Source: Gammaproteobacteria bacterium (lineage in GTDB: Bacteria > Pseudomonadota > Gammaproteobacteria > JACKNK01). From it: DNA of 64,000 nt. Shown here piece by piece: positions 27,540 to 36,548 of the stretch. The translations under genes and the position numbers were made by a program. The notes beneath the pieces are model-generated. The model ran no database searches and was not told where the DNA came from. It saw only the letters and a list, made by a program, of their open reading frames with translations. The stretch is from contig JACKNK010000001.1 in NCBI GenBank assembly GCA_024234955.1, positions 372,001 through 436,000 of the forward strand, given 5' to 3'. The first letter of the stretch is position 1. Every line of letters begins with the position of its first letter.

Positions 27540-29930
27540 ATGTCATCCGTACCCACCTTCGTCGACACGCCACCGCTTTCCCAGACGTCCTCGTGGGCAT
27601 CGAAGCCCTTGCTGGCTTTCGCGCCTGCGCCTTCAACGGTTCAAACGGCGGATCGTGCGCTTCGTCTGCACGAGGCATTGATCGCCCTGGGACTGGATCG
27701 CCCTTGGCACAGCATCGATTTGCACGCCTTGCCGTTTGCACCGGGAGACATAACAGTCGGATCGGAAAGCGAATTGCAGACCGCAGTGATCGGGAGTGCG
27801 GACAAGGTTGATCTGCCGCGTCGCATTCTCGACTCCGATTACTTCGCCAATATTGCGGAACGTGCACAGCGTGCCGAATCCTCACCCCGCCCGGCGACTC
27901 GATTACAACGCTTCGTCGAGGAAAATCCGGAACAGGTCTGGGAGAACGCCTGGGTGCGCCTGCCTTGGGCGAGCCTCAATCCGCGTGCATGCCAGCTCTG
28001 GTCTCAGGACATGCTCCGCGACCGCGAGGACCCAAGCAAAGGTCCCCGCAGCGATCGGGCACGGTTCCATTCGCTCGATGAGCACGGCGCGCTCTGGCTT
28101 CGGGTGCCGATCAGCTATCTGTTGAAACTCGCGCTCGCCCAACTGGCAGGCGATTACGCACCCCGATCGGCACACCGCGCCGAAACCGCCGAGCGCCTGA
28201 TGGCGCATTTTCTGAACGACAACTCCTCGCCGGAGACGTTCTCCTTCCATGTCAGTGAGCCCGTCGGTCGGGACGGTTCGGTCGGCGAGGCGGTGGCCGT
28301 CGAAACGGGCAAACGCTTCCTGTTGACGCAATGGTTGCTCGCCTATGCCGAACAGGCTTTCGCACTGGCCGCCCACGGCCAGCGTCCGCTGGCGTATTAC
28401 TCGCCACACGCGCCGGTGCGATTGCACGATCTGAACGATTCGGTCTCCGACAGCTTCTTCCGCGAACTGTTCCTGTCACCCTGTCTGTCCGGGTGGCGAC
28501 ATGGGGAGGAAAAACACCGCTATATGGCCTTGTGTCACACCGTCCTCAGTCGCAGCCAGTTGAACGGGCTTCAGGTATTGCGCGAGGCCGGCGTCATCGT
28601 CAACAACCTGGTGGTGATTCCGCGCACATCCAATCTCAGCCTGGCGAACAACGGCACCCACATCAGCCTTGGCAGTCGCCGTCTCAGCGCCCTGCTCGAC
28701 GCCGGCTCGCCGGTTTTCCGGCCCGCCCATGAAAAGGTCTTCGGTGATCTGGTCATCAAGGTCGTCGAACACTTCCTGCCCTTGTTCGTGGGCCTTTACT
28801 CGGCGGCGCCGTTCCGCCTCGACTACGCGGACTTCCACCCCGAACGGGTACTCGGCTTCCTGCCCCACGAATTGCATGGCGCACACCTGCGCATGCTGTG
28901 GCGTAACTGGAAAGCCAAGGCGCGACTCAATCTCATACCCGGCACGTCGTTGACACCGATGGGGCCGCAATGGCTCGATCGGACCATCGCCACCGTCTTG
29001 CGCAAGCGTGGCGACCGCGTTCCCGATTACCGCTTGATCGATTATCTGGTCGCGCTTGCCAGTACTGACCGCAGCCCCGCTCTGGATGGCACACCCGGCA
29101 ACCAGCAAAGCCTGCTCAACGATCTGGACGATCTCGGGGTATTCGATCGCGGCATGTCGCTGTATCTCCCATTCAAACAGCGGGAACACGCGAAAATGGG
29201 GTTCAGCGGCTTCGAGGCGCGTTGGTTCAGTCTGTTCCCATCGTTGGACAGGGATCTGGCGAAGGCCGTCGACCTGCAGGTGCTGCTCACGGCCCTGGCG
29301 GTCAAACTGATCAGTCAGGGCCTCACCCACGAGGACATCCCCGACACCCGGTTCTGCGAGAGCGAACGGCGGCAATTCTTGTTCGTGGCCGCCGCAGGAC
29401 TGCGTTGCGGCTATGTGCAGCGAAACACCGACCGACCTCAAAACCGTTTCCTTGATCGCCTGCTGGAGGACACTCGCCGTACCCGCCCGAGCCGTCTGTA
29501 CCGTCACTACGCCAAGGTTTACCTGGACGACTACCGTACCGGGTTGCTCCGCTTTATCGAACATGAAGCCGCCGACCTGATCGCCGCTTTCGATATGCAG
29601 GGTGTGATTGACGACCTGCACCAGCGCCTTACTCATAGCGCCGACAGCGCCCTCGATCGGGAAATCTGTGCCGGGCTCGGAATCCATAATCCGCTGCGAG
29701 CGACCGGTCGCGAATACAACGCCCAGGCCGAGCGGCTCTATCGCGAGACCTTCCGTGAAAGGCATCGCGACGAAGCCATCCGGCATCTCGCTGACGAGAT
29801 CGGCGACGCCGACCCCGACGCACAGACTTTATTGCGCAACCCCGATCCGGCGTCCTTACCGGAACGCATCGGCCTGCTCCTCGACAGCCTGGCCCGGGAT
29901 GCCATCCGAAACCGGAGCACCTCGGCATGA
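27540..29930 (+). CDS. Large 796-aa protein of unknown function
   Basis: I do not recognise a family. There is no signal peptide and no convincing membrane segment, so it should be cytoplasmic. Distinct conserved-looking stretches include PRTSNLSLANNGTHISLGSRR (~380), DYADFHPERVLGFLPHELHG (~440) and SGFEARWFSLFPSLDRDL (~555). These are rich in His/Asp/Arg and look enzymatic rather than structural. The stop overlaps the start of the phosphatidylserine decarboxylase-like gene by 4 bp, and an Lgt-like gene follows, so the three products probably act together on a lipid or lipid-linked molecule. The ATG is preceded only by a weak ribosome-binding site. No function is claimed. Confidence 0.75.
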   Translation: MSSVPTFVDTPPLSQTSSWASKPLLAFAPAPSTVQTADRALRLHEALIALGLDRPWHSIDLHALPFAPGDITVGSESELQTAVIGSADKVDLPRRILDSDYFANIAERAQRAESSPRPATRLQRFVEENPEQVWENAWVRLPWASLNPRACQLWSQDMLRDREDPSKGPRSDRARFHSLDEHGALWLRVPISYLLKLALAQLAGDYAPRSAHRAETAERLMAHFLNDNSSPETFSFHVSEPVGRDGSVGEAVAVETGKRFLLTQWLLAYAEQAFALAAHGQRPLAYYSPHAPVRLHDLNDSVSDSFFRELFLSPCLSGWRHGEEKHRYMALCHTVLSRSQLNGLQVLREAGVIVNNLVVIPRTSNLSLANNGTHISLGSRRLSALLDAGSPVFRPAHEKVFGDLVIKVVEHFLPLFVGLYSAAPFRLDYADFHPERVLGFLPHELHGAHLRMLWRNWKAKARLNLIPGTSLTPMGPQWLDRTIATVLRKRGDRVPDYRLIDYLVALASTDRSPALDGTPGNQQSLLNDLDDLGVFDRGMSLYLPFKQREHAKMGFSGFEARWFSLFPSLDRDLAKAVDLQVLLTALAVKLISQGLTHEDIPDTRFCESERRQFLFVAAAGLRCGYVQRNTDRPQNRFLDRLLEDTRRTRPSRLYRHYAKVYLDDYRTGLLRFIEHEAADLIAAFDMQGVIDDLHQRLTHSADSALDREICAGLGIHNPLRATGREYNAQAERLYRETFRERHRDEAIRHLADEIGDADPDAQTLLRNPDPASLPERIGLLLDSLARDAIRNRSTSA

Positions 29931-30979
29931 ATTCCGGCCAGCCCCTGGCGCCGAGTCCCGCGCCTCGAAACGCAACCCGTTCCCACCAATACATCGACCG
30001 ACGGACCGGTCAGGTGCTCGACGAGCATCTCTATGCGGACCGGCTGATCCAGTTTCTGTACTCGACCGCGCGCGAACACAGCCCGAACGTGTTTCGGATG
30101 CTCACCGGACCGCGCATGTCCGGTCTGCTCGGCTATCTGAACTACGACCTGATGCTGGGCGCGCGCCTGACCGGCAATCAACGTTTCCTGCGCAAGCTCG
30201 GCATCGACCTGGGCGAATGTCTGGATGCGGCGCAACTGACGACCGCGCGCGCCATTTTCGAACGGCGCATCCGCTATTGGGATGTGCGCCCGATGCCGGT
30301 GGACAATCGCATCGTGGTCTCCCCCGCCGATGCCCGGGTTCTGGTGGGATCGCTGAACCAGCATTCGCGCTTTTTCATCAAGGAGAAGTTCTTTCATTTC
30401 GAGGAATTGTTGGGGCCACACAAGCGGAATTGGCTGGAAAGACTCTCCGGAGGCGAGTTCGCGGTGTTTCGCCTGACTCCAGACAAATACCACTACAACC
30501 ACTGTCCCGTGTCCGGCCAGGTCGTCGATTTCTACACCGTGTCCGGCCGTCACCACGCTTGCAACCCCAACGCCGTGGTGCATATCGCGACGCCCTACAG
30601 CAAAAATGAACGTGTTGTCACGGTCATCGACACCGATGTGCCCGGCGGCTCGCAGGTTGGCGTGGTCGCCATGATCGAGGTGGTCGCGCTGATGATCGGC
30701 CAGGTGGTACAGACGTACAGCGAACATGCTTACGAGCGTCCGGTAACGATGCGCCGGGGCCTGTTCCTGCGACGTGGACAACCCAAAAGCCTCTACCGCC
30801 CGGGCAGTTCCACCGACGTCTTACTATTTGAGCCAGACCGCATCCGGTTCGACGGCGATCTGCTCCGCAATCGCCTGCATCGCACCGCGACCAGCCGCTT
30901 CAGCCTGGGGTTCGCGGAGAATCTGGTCGAAACCGACATCGCCGTTCGCGCTTCGCTGGCACGTCGCCTCGGAGATTGA
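29927..30979 (+). CDS. Divergent phosphatidylserine decarboxylase-like protein
   Basis: A 350-aa homologue of Psd, which self-cleaves at an LGST-type motif to make a pyruvoyl cofactor and decarboxylates phosphatidylserine. Visible are the catalytic aspartate in SPADARV (Asp135), the histidine motif DKYHYNHCPVSG (His189/His192) and IEVVALMIGQV. The cleavage motif reads RPGSSTDVLLFE (Gly303-Ser304-Ser305-Thr306). A GS pair is present but shifted or changed relative to GGST. The N-terminal 120 residues differ from typical Psd. It overlaps its upstream neighbour by 4 bp. It may act on another phospholipid or amino-acid substrate. Confidence 0.8.
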   Translation: MNSGQPLAPSPAPRNATRSHQYIDRRTGQVLDEHLYADRLIQFLYSTAREHSPNVFRMLTGPRMSGLLGYLNYDLMLGARLTGNQRFLRKLGIDLGECLDAAQLTTARAIFERRIRYWDVRPMPVDNRIVVSPADARVLVGSLNQHSRFFIKEKFFHFEELLGPHKRNWLERLSGGEFAVFRLTPDKYHYNHCPVSGQVVDFYTVSGRHHACNPNAVVHIATPYSKNERVVTVIDTDVPGGSQVGVVAMIEVVALMIGQVVQTYSEHAYERPVTMRRGLFLRRGQPKSLYRPGSSTDVLLFEPDRIRFDGDLLRNRLHRTATSRFSLGFAENLVETDIAVRASLARRLGD

Positions 30980-30981
30980 TC

Positions 30982-32124
30982 ATGTTTTCGACATTCGCCC
31001 CGGAGATGCTGATCCTCGGCCTCAGTCTGCTGCTTGCACCCTATCTCCGCTGGGGTTTCACCACCCTGGTCGGCGAGCGTTGGCAATTCTTCGCCACCAT
31101 CCCGACACATAAGGACGACGACGGACGCTGGCATGGCGTCAATCTGACCTTTTACGGACTGCTCTCGGCGAACGCCTATGTGGTCGCGTTGGCAATCTTC
31201 ATATTGCTCTGCGGCAGCGCGGGCGTGTCGGCGCCAATCAGTCTGTTGACCCTGGCCTTGATGCTTCTGGTCTGCGTGCCCGCTTCGCGCTATGTCGCCT
31301 GGCTGGTGGAACGCAAATGGCACAGTTTTACCGTTGGTGGCGCCTTCTTCGCCGGTGTCGTGGCGGCGCCTGCGGTGATCGCGATCGTCAATGGCGCGAT
31401 CGGGTTCGGCAACATGTCAGCCGCTACGCCGGTTCCGGTTCTACCCACTCTGGCGGCGATGGCGATCGCCTATGCCTATGGCGAGGGCCTGGGGCGCTTG
31501 TCCTGCATCAGTTTCGGCTGCTGTTACGGAAAACCGGTCGATCAGGCGCCCGATTGGGTGGCGAGGCACTTCCAGCGCTGGAACTTCACCTTTTTTGGCA
31601 ATACCCGAAAAGTCGCTTACGCAGGTGGACTTCAAGGCGTGAAACTGATCCCCATCCAGGCCATTACCGCCCTGACTTACACCCTGATCGGGCTACTCTC
31701 TACCTGGCTCTATCTGCGCGGCATGATCACTGCCGCCTTGTTCACGGCGCTGATCGTGACCCAGATCTGGCGATTCGCGTCGGAGATGTTGCGGGCCGAT
31801 TATCGTGGCGATGGTCGTATTTCCGCATATCAGATCATGGCGCTGGTCGCGATCGCGCTCACCGGCATTTATGCCCTGATGGCGCAGGAATCGAGCACGA
31901 CATTTCGGGTTATCGATGGGTTATCGGCCCTCTGGAACCCAGCGGTGATTCTCAGTCTGCTGGCAGTCTGGGTTCTCATCTTCACCTACATGGGCCGTTC
32001 GACGATCACCGAAGCCACACTTCAGGTCCGGGTGCGCACCGATCAGGTGCGGATGCCGGCAACGATGGCGGCACCGACGCCGCGCCCCGTCAACGAGGTC
32101 GGATCGCCTTCGAAACCTTCCTGA
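30982..32124 (+). CDS. Lgt-like integral membrane protein (prolipoprotein diacylglyceryl transferase homologue)
   Basis: A 380-aa polytopic membrane protein with about eight hydrophobic segments. EGLGRLSCISFGCCYGKP (~168-185) resembles the GRxGN/cysteine-rich Lgt signature, and FASEMLRADYRGDGRISAYQ (~245-265) matches the Lgt ExxR...S..Q region. Classical Lgt moves diacylglyceryl from phosphatidylglycerol to prolipoprotein cysteines. This protein is longer than E. coli Lgt (291 aa), has an N-terminal cytoplasmic insert and is coupled to a Psd-like enzyme, so it is probably a paralogue with another acceptor or donor. The ATG at 30982 is preferred over a TTG at 30976. Confidence 0.72.
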   Translation: MFSTFAPEMLILGLSLLLAPYLRWGFTTLVGERWQFFATIPTHKDDDGRWHGVNLTFYGLLSANAYVVALAIFILLCGSAGVSAPISLLTLALMLLVCVPASRYVAWLVERKWHSFTVGGAFFAGVVAAPAVIAIVNGAIGFGNMSAATPVPVLPTLAAMAIAYAYGEGLGRLSCISFGCCYGKPVDQAPDWVARHFQRWNFTFFGNTRKVAYAGGLQGVKLIPIQAITALTYTLIGLLSTWLYLRGMITAALFTALIVTQIWRFASEMLRADYRGDGRISAYQIMALVAIALTGIYALMAQESSTTFRVIDGLSALWNPAVILSLLAVWVLIFTYMGRSTITEATLQVRVRTDQVRMPATMAAPTPRPVNEVGSPSKPS

Positions 32125-32141
32125 AACCTGGCACGTTGACG

Positions 32142-32930
32142 TCAGGATTGCCGGTGCGATGTGCGCACCTCCGGCTCGTCCCGCACCCGGATGGGCGCCG
32201 ACAACGCTCCTCGTAGGGCACGCAGGCGCATGAAATCGGCGGGGACGGCCCGCACAGCGGGTACGCCATCCCGAGGCAAGGCGCCCAGCCGCTGGTAGGC
32301 CACCGCCACCAGTTCACTACAGAAGGTACCGGCTCGCGGCCCGGCCCAGCGCCGCTTAGGCCACCAATACGACAGCAGGTGACCGCGCAGATAGTTGCGA
32401 TACGGTGCGTTGCGCAAGATCCGGATCATGGTTTCCAGCCGCTTGAGCCGCGCCTCCGAGATCAACGCGTAATCGATTCGCCGTATTGCCACGTCGCCCG
32501 GATACCGCGTGATCTTGTCCACCAACGGCACCAGGGCCACGCCACGATGAATCTGGCCGCTGTCAACGTCCGCCACGTTGCTGAAGGTGGTCGCCTCCCA
32601 GATGAGGAGCCGGTCGGCCTGCAGGTCGTGAACCACCATACCGACATGGGACCAATGGCAATTAGTAAGAAATCGGATGCTGCGTGCGACCATTCCACGG
32701 CCTGAAAACAACACCAGATCGCCGGTTCTCAGTATCGGCAGCAAGGCCGTCAAGGAGGTCTCACGCATCTTTCTTGGGCCGGAAACTGCGGTATGGATGC
32801 GCTGAATCACACCGCGTCGCCAGATCCGGATGCGGAGCCGAGACGCCCACGCTCGAGAATGTCTGAATGTGCTACCGAGCACCATGCTGCGCATTGCGTC
32901 CATTGGTGTTTCGAAGACAGCGATTCTCAC
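32142..32930 (-). CDS. Permuted NlpC/P60 (YiiX/LRAT-like) cysteine hydrolase
   Basis: A 262-aa protein with the circularly permuted papain-like layout. RTGDLVLFSGRG (69-79) comes first, then the histidine in CHWSHVGMVV (His95), an acidic residue in LLIWEATT (Glu112) and finally the nucleophile in GTFCSELVAVAYQ (Cys204). Permuted NlpC/P60 proteins are known or predicted to act on lipids, amides or peptides rather than only on peptidoglycan. The basic N-terminal 55 residues may be extra, and an internal Met start is possible. It converges on the Lgt-like gene with an 18-bp gap. Its position suggests a role in the same envelope or lipid process. Confidence 0.77.
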   Translation of the reverse strand: MRIAVFETPMDAMRSMVLGSTFRHSRAWASRLRIRIWRRGVIQRIHTAVSGPRKMRETSLTALLPILRTGDLVLFSGRGMVARSIRFLTNCHWSHVGMVVHDLQADRLLIWEATTFSNVADVDSGQIHRGVALVPLVDKITRYPGDVAIRRIDYALISEARLKRLETMIRILRNAPYRNYLRGHLLSYWWPKRRWAGPRAGTFCSELVAVAYQRLGALPRDGVPAVRAVPADFMRLRALRGALSAPIRVRDEPEVRTSHRQS

Positions 32931-32968
32931 TCGGCAGTGTGACAGCGATGTTCCGGAACTGAACCAGC

Positions 32969-34969
32969 TTACGCCAGGGCCAGACGGGCATCCTGTATCG
33001 CCTTGATCTGATCGCGAACCCGCGCGGCGTCTTCAAATTCGAGATTGCGGGCGTGGGTATACATCTGTTCTTCCAGCACCTTGAGCTGTTTCGCCAACGC
33101 CTCCGGCGTCAGCGCTGCGTACTTCCCGATCTCCTCCGCCACCTTGGCCACCTTGCGTCCACCACCTTGCCCAAGCTGCATGACGTCGGCGACCGCCTTG
33201 GAAATGGTCTGGGGGGTGATTCCGTGCTGCTGGTTGTATTCGATCTGCTTGTTCCGCCGACGCTCGGTCTCGTCGAGGGCGCGACGCATCGAATTGGTCA
33301 CACGATCGGCATAGAGAATCGCCTTGCCCCTTGCATTGCGGGCGGCGCGACCGATGGTCTGGATCAGCGAGCCTTCCGAACGCAGGAAGCCTTCCTTGTC
33401 TGCATCGAGAATCGCAACCAGAGATACTTCTGGAATATCAAGACCTTCTCGTAACAAGTTAATGCCAATTAATACATCAAATTCCCCCAGACGCAGATCA
33501 CGGATGATCTCCATGCGTTCCACGGTTTCGATGTCGGAATGCAGATACCGCACCCGCACGCCATGTTCGTCGAGGTAATCGGTCAGGTCTTCAGACATGC
33601 GTTTGGTCAGGGTCGTGACCAGCACCCGATCGCCCATGCCGACCCGCGCCCGAATCTCGGACAGCAAGTCGTCCACCTGGCTGCCAACCGGACGGATCTC
33701 CGTCTCTGGATCGATCAGGCCGGTTGGGCGCACCACCTGTTCGATGACTTCATCGCCGGAGTGCTGCTTCTCATACGGCCCCGGAGTGGCCGATACATAG
33801 ATGCGCTGCGGCGCCAGTTTCTCGAATTCATCGAAGCGCAAGGGACGATTGTCGAGCGCGGAAGGCAGGCGAAAGCCGTATTCGACCAGAGTCTCCTTGC
33901 GGGAGCGATCGCCTTTGTACATGGCGCCGATTTGCGGAACCGTGACGTGCGATTCATCGATCACCATCAGGGAATGGTCGGGCAGGTAGTCCAGCAGAGT
34001 TGGTGGGGATTCGCCTGGGGCGCGGCCGGACAGATGTCGCGAGTAATTCTCGATGCCGTGACAGAATCCCAACTCAAGGATCATCTCCATATCGAATCGG
34101 GTTCGCTGTTCCAGACGTTGAGCCTCGACCAGCTTGTTGGCCGCATAAAGCTGCTCCAGCCGTTCCTTGAGTTCGAGCTTGATCGCATCGACGGCTTCGA
34201 GCAGCGTCTGCCTGGGCGTCACATAGTGGGTTTTCGGATAAATGGTCAGGCGCGCGACCTTGCGCAGCACCTCGCCGGTCAAGGGGTCGAAGAAGGCCAG
34301 GCTCTCGATCTCTTCGTCGAACAGTTCGATGCGCACCGCCTCCTTGTCCGATTCTGCTGGATAGATGTCGATGATCTCGCCGCGCGCGCGATAGGTGCCG
34401 CGCTTCAATTCGGTCTCGTTGCGGGTGTATTGCAACTCCGCCAGCCGCCTCAGGATCGCCCGCTGGTCGATGATGTCCCCGGTCTTCAGGTGCATCACCA
34501 TGTTCAGATAGGCAACCGGATCGCCCAGGCCGTAGATCGCGGATACCGTGGCGACAATCACCGCGTCCGGACGTTCCAGCAAGGCACGGGTAGCGGAGAG
34601 ACGCATCTGTTCGATGTGCTCGTTGGTGGAGGCGTCCTTCTCGATGAAAGTGTCGCTGGCAGGAACGTAGGCTTCCGGCTGGTAGTAGTCGTAATAGGAA
34701 ACGAAATATTCGACCGCATTGTTCGGAAAGAACTCACGCAATTCGCCGTAAAGCTGGGCCGCAAGCGTCTTGTTTGGGGCCATGACGATGGTCGGGCGGC
34801 GCACTGACTCGATCACATTTGCGATGGTGAATGTCTTTCCTGACCCGGTAACGCCCAATAACGTCTGATGGGCCAGTCCGGATTCGACGCCATCGATCAG
34901 CTGCGCAATCGCGGAGGGTTGATCACCTGCGGGGGCATAGGCGGATTCGAGCTGAAAAAAACGTGACAT
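32969..34969 (-). CDS. uvrB: Excinuclease ABC subunit B
   Basis: A 666-aa UvrB, the DNA damage-verifying helicase of nucleotide excision repair. Walker A GVTGSGKTFTIANV (~residues 39-52), the beta-hairpin region YYDYYQPEAYVP, the DESH box (VIDESH) and the C-terminal UvrB/C-interaction motif (LEEQMYTHARNLEFEDAARVRDQI) are all present. Length is standard. The 81-bp gap to the divergent aminotransferase gene contains no recognisable LexA box (CTG-N10-CAG), so SOS control is not apparent from this promoter. Confidence 0.98.
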   Translation of the reverse strand: MSRFFQLESAYAPAGDQPSAIAQLIDGVESGLAHQTLLGVTGSGKTFTIANVIESVRRPTIVMAPNKTLAAQLYGELREFFPNNAVEYFVSYYDYYQPEAYVPASDTFIEKDASTNEHIEQMRLSATRALLERPDAVIVATVSAIYGLGDPVAYLNMVMHLKTGDIIDQRAILRRLAELQYTRNETELKRGTYRARGEIIDIYPAESDKEAVRIELFDEEIESLAFFDPLTGEVLRKVARLTIYPKTHYVTPRQTLLEAVDAIKLELKERLEQLYAANKLVEAQRLEQRTRFDMEMILELGFCHGIENYSRHLSGRAPGESPPTLLDYLPDHSLMVIDESHVTVPQIGAMYKGDRSRKETLVEYGFRLPSALDNRPLRFDEFEKLAPQRIYVSATPGPYEKQHSGDEVIEQVVRPTGLIDPETEIRPVGSQVDDLLSEIRARVGMGDRVLVTTLTKRMSEDLTDYLDEHGVRVRYLHSDIETVERMEIIRDLRLGEFDVLIGINLLREGLDIPEVSLVAILDADKEGFLRSEGSLIQTIGRAARNARGKAILYADRVTNSMRRALDETERRRNKQIEYNQQHGITPQTISKAVADVMQLGQGGGRKVAKVAEEIGKYAALTPEALAKQLKVLEEQMYTHARNLEFEDAARVRDQIKAIQDARLALA

Positions 34970-35050
34970 TTAATGCTGCGGCCAAAAAACGAATTTGCGT
35001 ATCATAGCCGTCTGCCCCCGGACTCATCTTCAGCGCCCAGAAATTCGCAA

Positions 35051-36235
35051 ATGCCCGTATCCCTCTCCGACCGCGTGCAGCGCGTCAAACCCTCCCCTAC
35101 TCTCGCGGTAACCGCCCGCGCCGCCGAGCTGCGCGCCGCCGGTCAGGACATCATCGGCCTGGGTGCCGGCGAGCCGGATTTCGGAACCCCCGAGCACATC
35201 AAACAGGCGGCGATTGCGGCGATTCAGGCGGGTGAAACGCGTTACACAGCGGTGGACGGCACCCCTGCGCTGAAGAAGGCGATCATTGCCAAATTCCAAC
35301 GCGACAACGGTCTGGAATACGCCCCCGATCAGATCCTGGTGTCCAGCGGCGGCAAGCAGAGTTTCTACAACCTCTGCCAGGCGCTGCTGAACCCGGGTGA
35401 CGAAGTCATCATTCCCGCTCCCTACTGGGTTTCGTATCCCGACATGGTGTTGCTTGCCGATGGCCAACCGATCATTGTCGAGTGCCATCAGGCGCAGAAT
35501 TTCAAGCTGCAGCCGGAGCAACTCGATGCGGCGATCACCGGGAAAACCCGCTTGGTGGTGCTCAACAGCCCGTCCAATCCGACCGGCGTCGCGTACACGC
35601 GCGACGAGCTGGCCGCACTGGGCGTTGTATTGCGCAAACACCCGGACGTCCTGATCGCGACCGATGATATGTACGAACACATCATCTGGGCGGACGAACC
35701 GTTCGCAAACATTCTCAACCCGTGTCCGGATCTGTATGACCGCACCCTGGTACTGAACGGCGTTTCCAAGGCGTATGCAATGACCGGCTGGCGAATCGGC
35801 TACGCCGGCGGCCCTGCGGCGATCATCAAGGCAATGAAGAAGATTCAATCGCAGAGCACCTCCAACCCGGCTTCCATCTCCCAGGCCGCGTCCGTCGCCG
35901 CGCTGAACGGCGACCAGGGTTGCATCCAGGAGATGTTGCACGCTTTCAAATCCCGACACGACATCATCCAGAAACGACTTGATTCGTTGCCTGGCGTGGA
36001 GTGCCTGCCCGCCGATGGCGCGTTTTACCTGTTTCCTCGCGTACAACATGCCATCGACAAACTCGCCGGAATCGATGACGACGTCGCGTTCTCTGAGTAC
36101 CTGCTCAAGGCGGGTGTGGCAGTAGTACCGGGCTCTGCGTTCGGTGCGCCCGGGCATGTTCGGATTTCGTTCGCAACCAGTCTCGACAACCTGAACAAGG
36201 CCGTCGATCGAATCGCCGCCGCACTGCCCAAATAG
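35051..36235 (+). CDS. aspC: Class I aspartate aminotransferase (AspC-type)
   Basis: A 394-aa PLP enzyme of subclass Ib. Typical stretches are GLGAGEPDFGTPEHIK, NSPSNPTG, the PLP lysine in LNGVSKAYAMTGWRIGYAGG (~residue 238) and VPGSAFGAPGHVRISFA with the carboxylate-binding arginine. It interconverts aspartate and oxaloacetate with glutamate and 2-oxoglutarate; some relatives also act on prephenate. The frame is open from 34973, but the ATG at 35051 (MPVSLSDRVQ) is the normal family start. It is divergent from uvrB. Confidence 0.93.
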   Translation: MPVSLSDRVQRVKPSPTLAVTARAAELRAAGQDIIGLGAGEPDFGTPEHIKQAAIAAIQAGETRYTAVDGTPALKKAIIAKFQRDNGLEYAPDQILVSSGGKQSFYNLCQALLNPGDEVIIPAPYWVSYPDMVLLADGQPIIVECHQAQNFKLQPEQLDAAITGKTRLVVLNSPSNPTGVAYTRDELAALGVVLRKHPDVLIATDDMYEHIIWADEPFANILNPCPDLYDRTLVLNGVSKAYAMTGWRIGYAGGPAAIIKAMKKIQSQSTSNPASISQAASVAALNGDQGCIQEMLHAFKSRHDIIQKRLDSLPGVECLPADGAFYLFPRVQHAIDKLAGIDDDVAFSEYLLKAGVAVVPGSAFGAPGHVRISFATSLDNLNKAVDRIAAALPK

Positions 36236-36247
36236 TCCTGTTTGGCC

Positions 36248-36276
36248 TTGACCCTAATCGGTCGTATCCGTAACAT
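36248..36276 (+). promoter_or_regulatory. Sigma70-type promoter for tRNA-Asn
   Basis: TTGACC at 36248-36253 is separated by exactly 17 bp from TAACAT at 36271-36276. A GC-rich discriminator (GCGCGCC) follows, as expected for stable-RNA promoters. It lies about 40 bp upstream of the mature tRNA 5' end. Confidence 0.6.
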
Positions 36277-36313
36277 GCGCGCCTTCGTTTGATGGCACGC
36301 CTTGAACGAAAAT

Positions 36314-36389
36314 TCCCCGGTAGCTCAGTCGGTAGAGCGGATGACTGTTAATCATTAGGTCGGCGGTTCGAGCCCGTCCCGGGGAGCCA
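36314..36389 (+). tRNA. tRNA-Asn (anticodon GTT)
   Basis: A 76-nt cloverleaf with encoded CCA. The acceptor stem pairs TCCCCGG with CCGGGGA, the D-arm carries TAGCTCAGTCGGTAGAGC, the anticodon loop reads CTGTTAA (GTT) and the T-arm contains GGTTCGAGCCC. It is transcribed alone and followed within 6 bp by a strong terminator. Confidence 0.97.
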
Positions 36390-36479
36390 AATCCAAAGCC
36401 CGAAGTGGTCTAACCGCTTCGGGCTTTTTCGTTGCACGGTGGCAAAGCTCGCCCCGCCGACTGCGTCGCCGGTGGAGGC
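36368..36479 (+). repeat. Direct repeat copy 1: tRNA-Asn 3' end plus terminator
   Basis: 112 bp running from the T-arm of tRNA-Asn through its terminator and a downstream GC-rich stretch. It recurs at 36549-36660 with about eight mismatches, all transitions by my count. This copy belongs to the functional tRNA gene. Confidence 0.9.
36395..36429 (+). terminator. Rho-independent terminator of tRNA-Asn
   Basis: An 11-bp stem (AAAGCCCGAAG pairing with CTTCGGGCTTT) with a 10-nt loop and a T-run, immediately after the tRNA. Confidence 0.92.
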
Positions 36480-36527
36480 CGGACTTCCCTGCCCGGCCCC
36501 GCTTCGCGGCGGCCTGAAGGCCGTCCA

Positions 36528-36548
36528 ATTCCGTTCCCGACGGAATTG
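36528..36548. repeat. Inverted repeat between the two tRNA-end copies
   Basis: AATTCCGT and ACGGAATT form perfect 8-bp arms around a 5-bp spacer in the 69-bp segment separating the two repeat copies. The rest of the segment is GC-rich, with no gene. Confidence 0.5.

Noticed and set aside
34970..35050. LexA/SOS box upstream of uvrB
   Set aside because: No CTG-N10-CAG-like sequence lies in the divergent gap.
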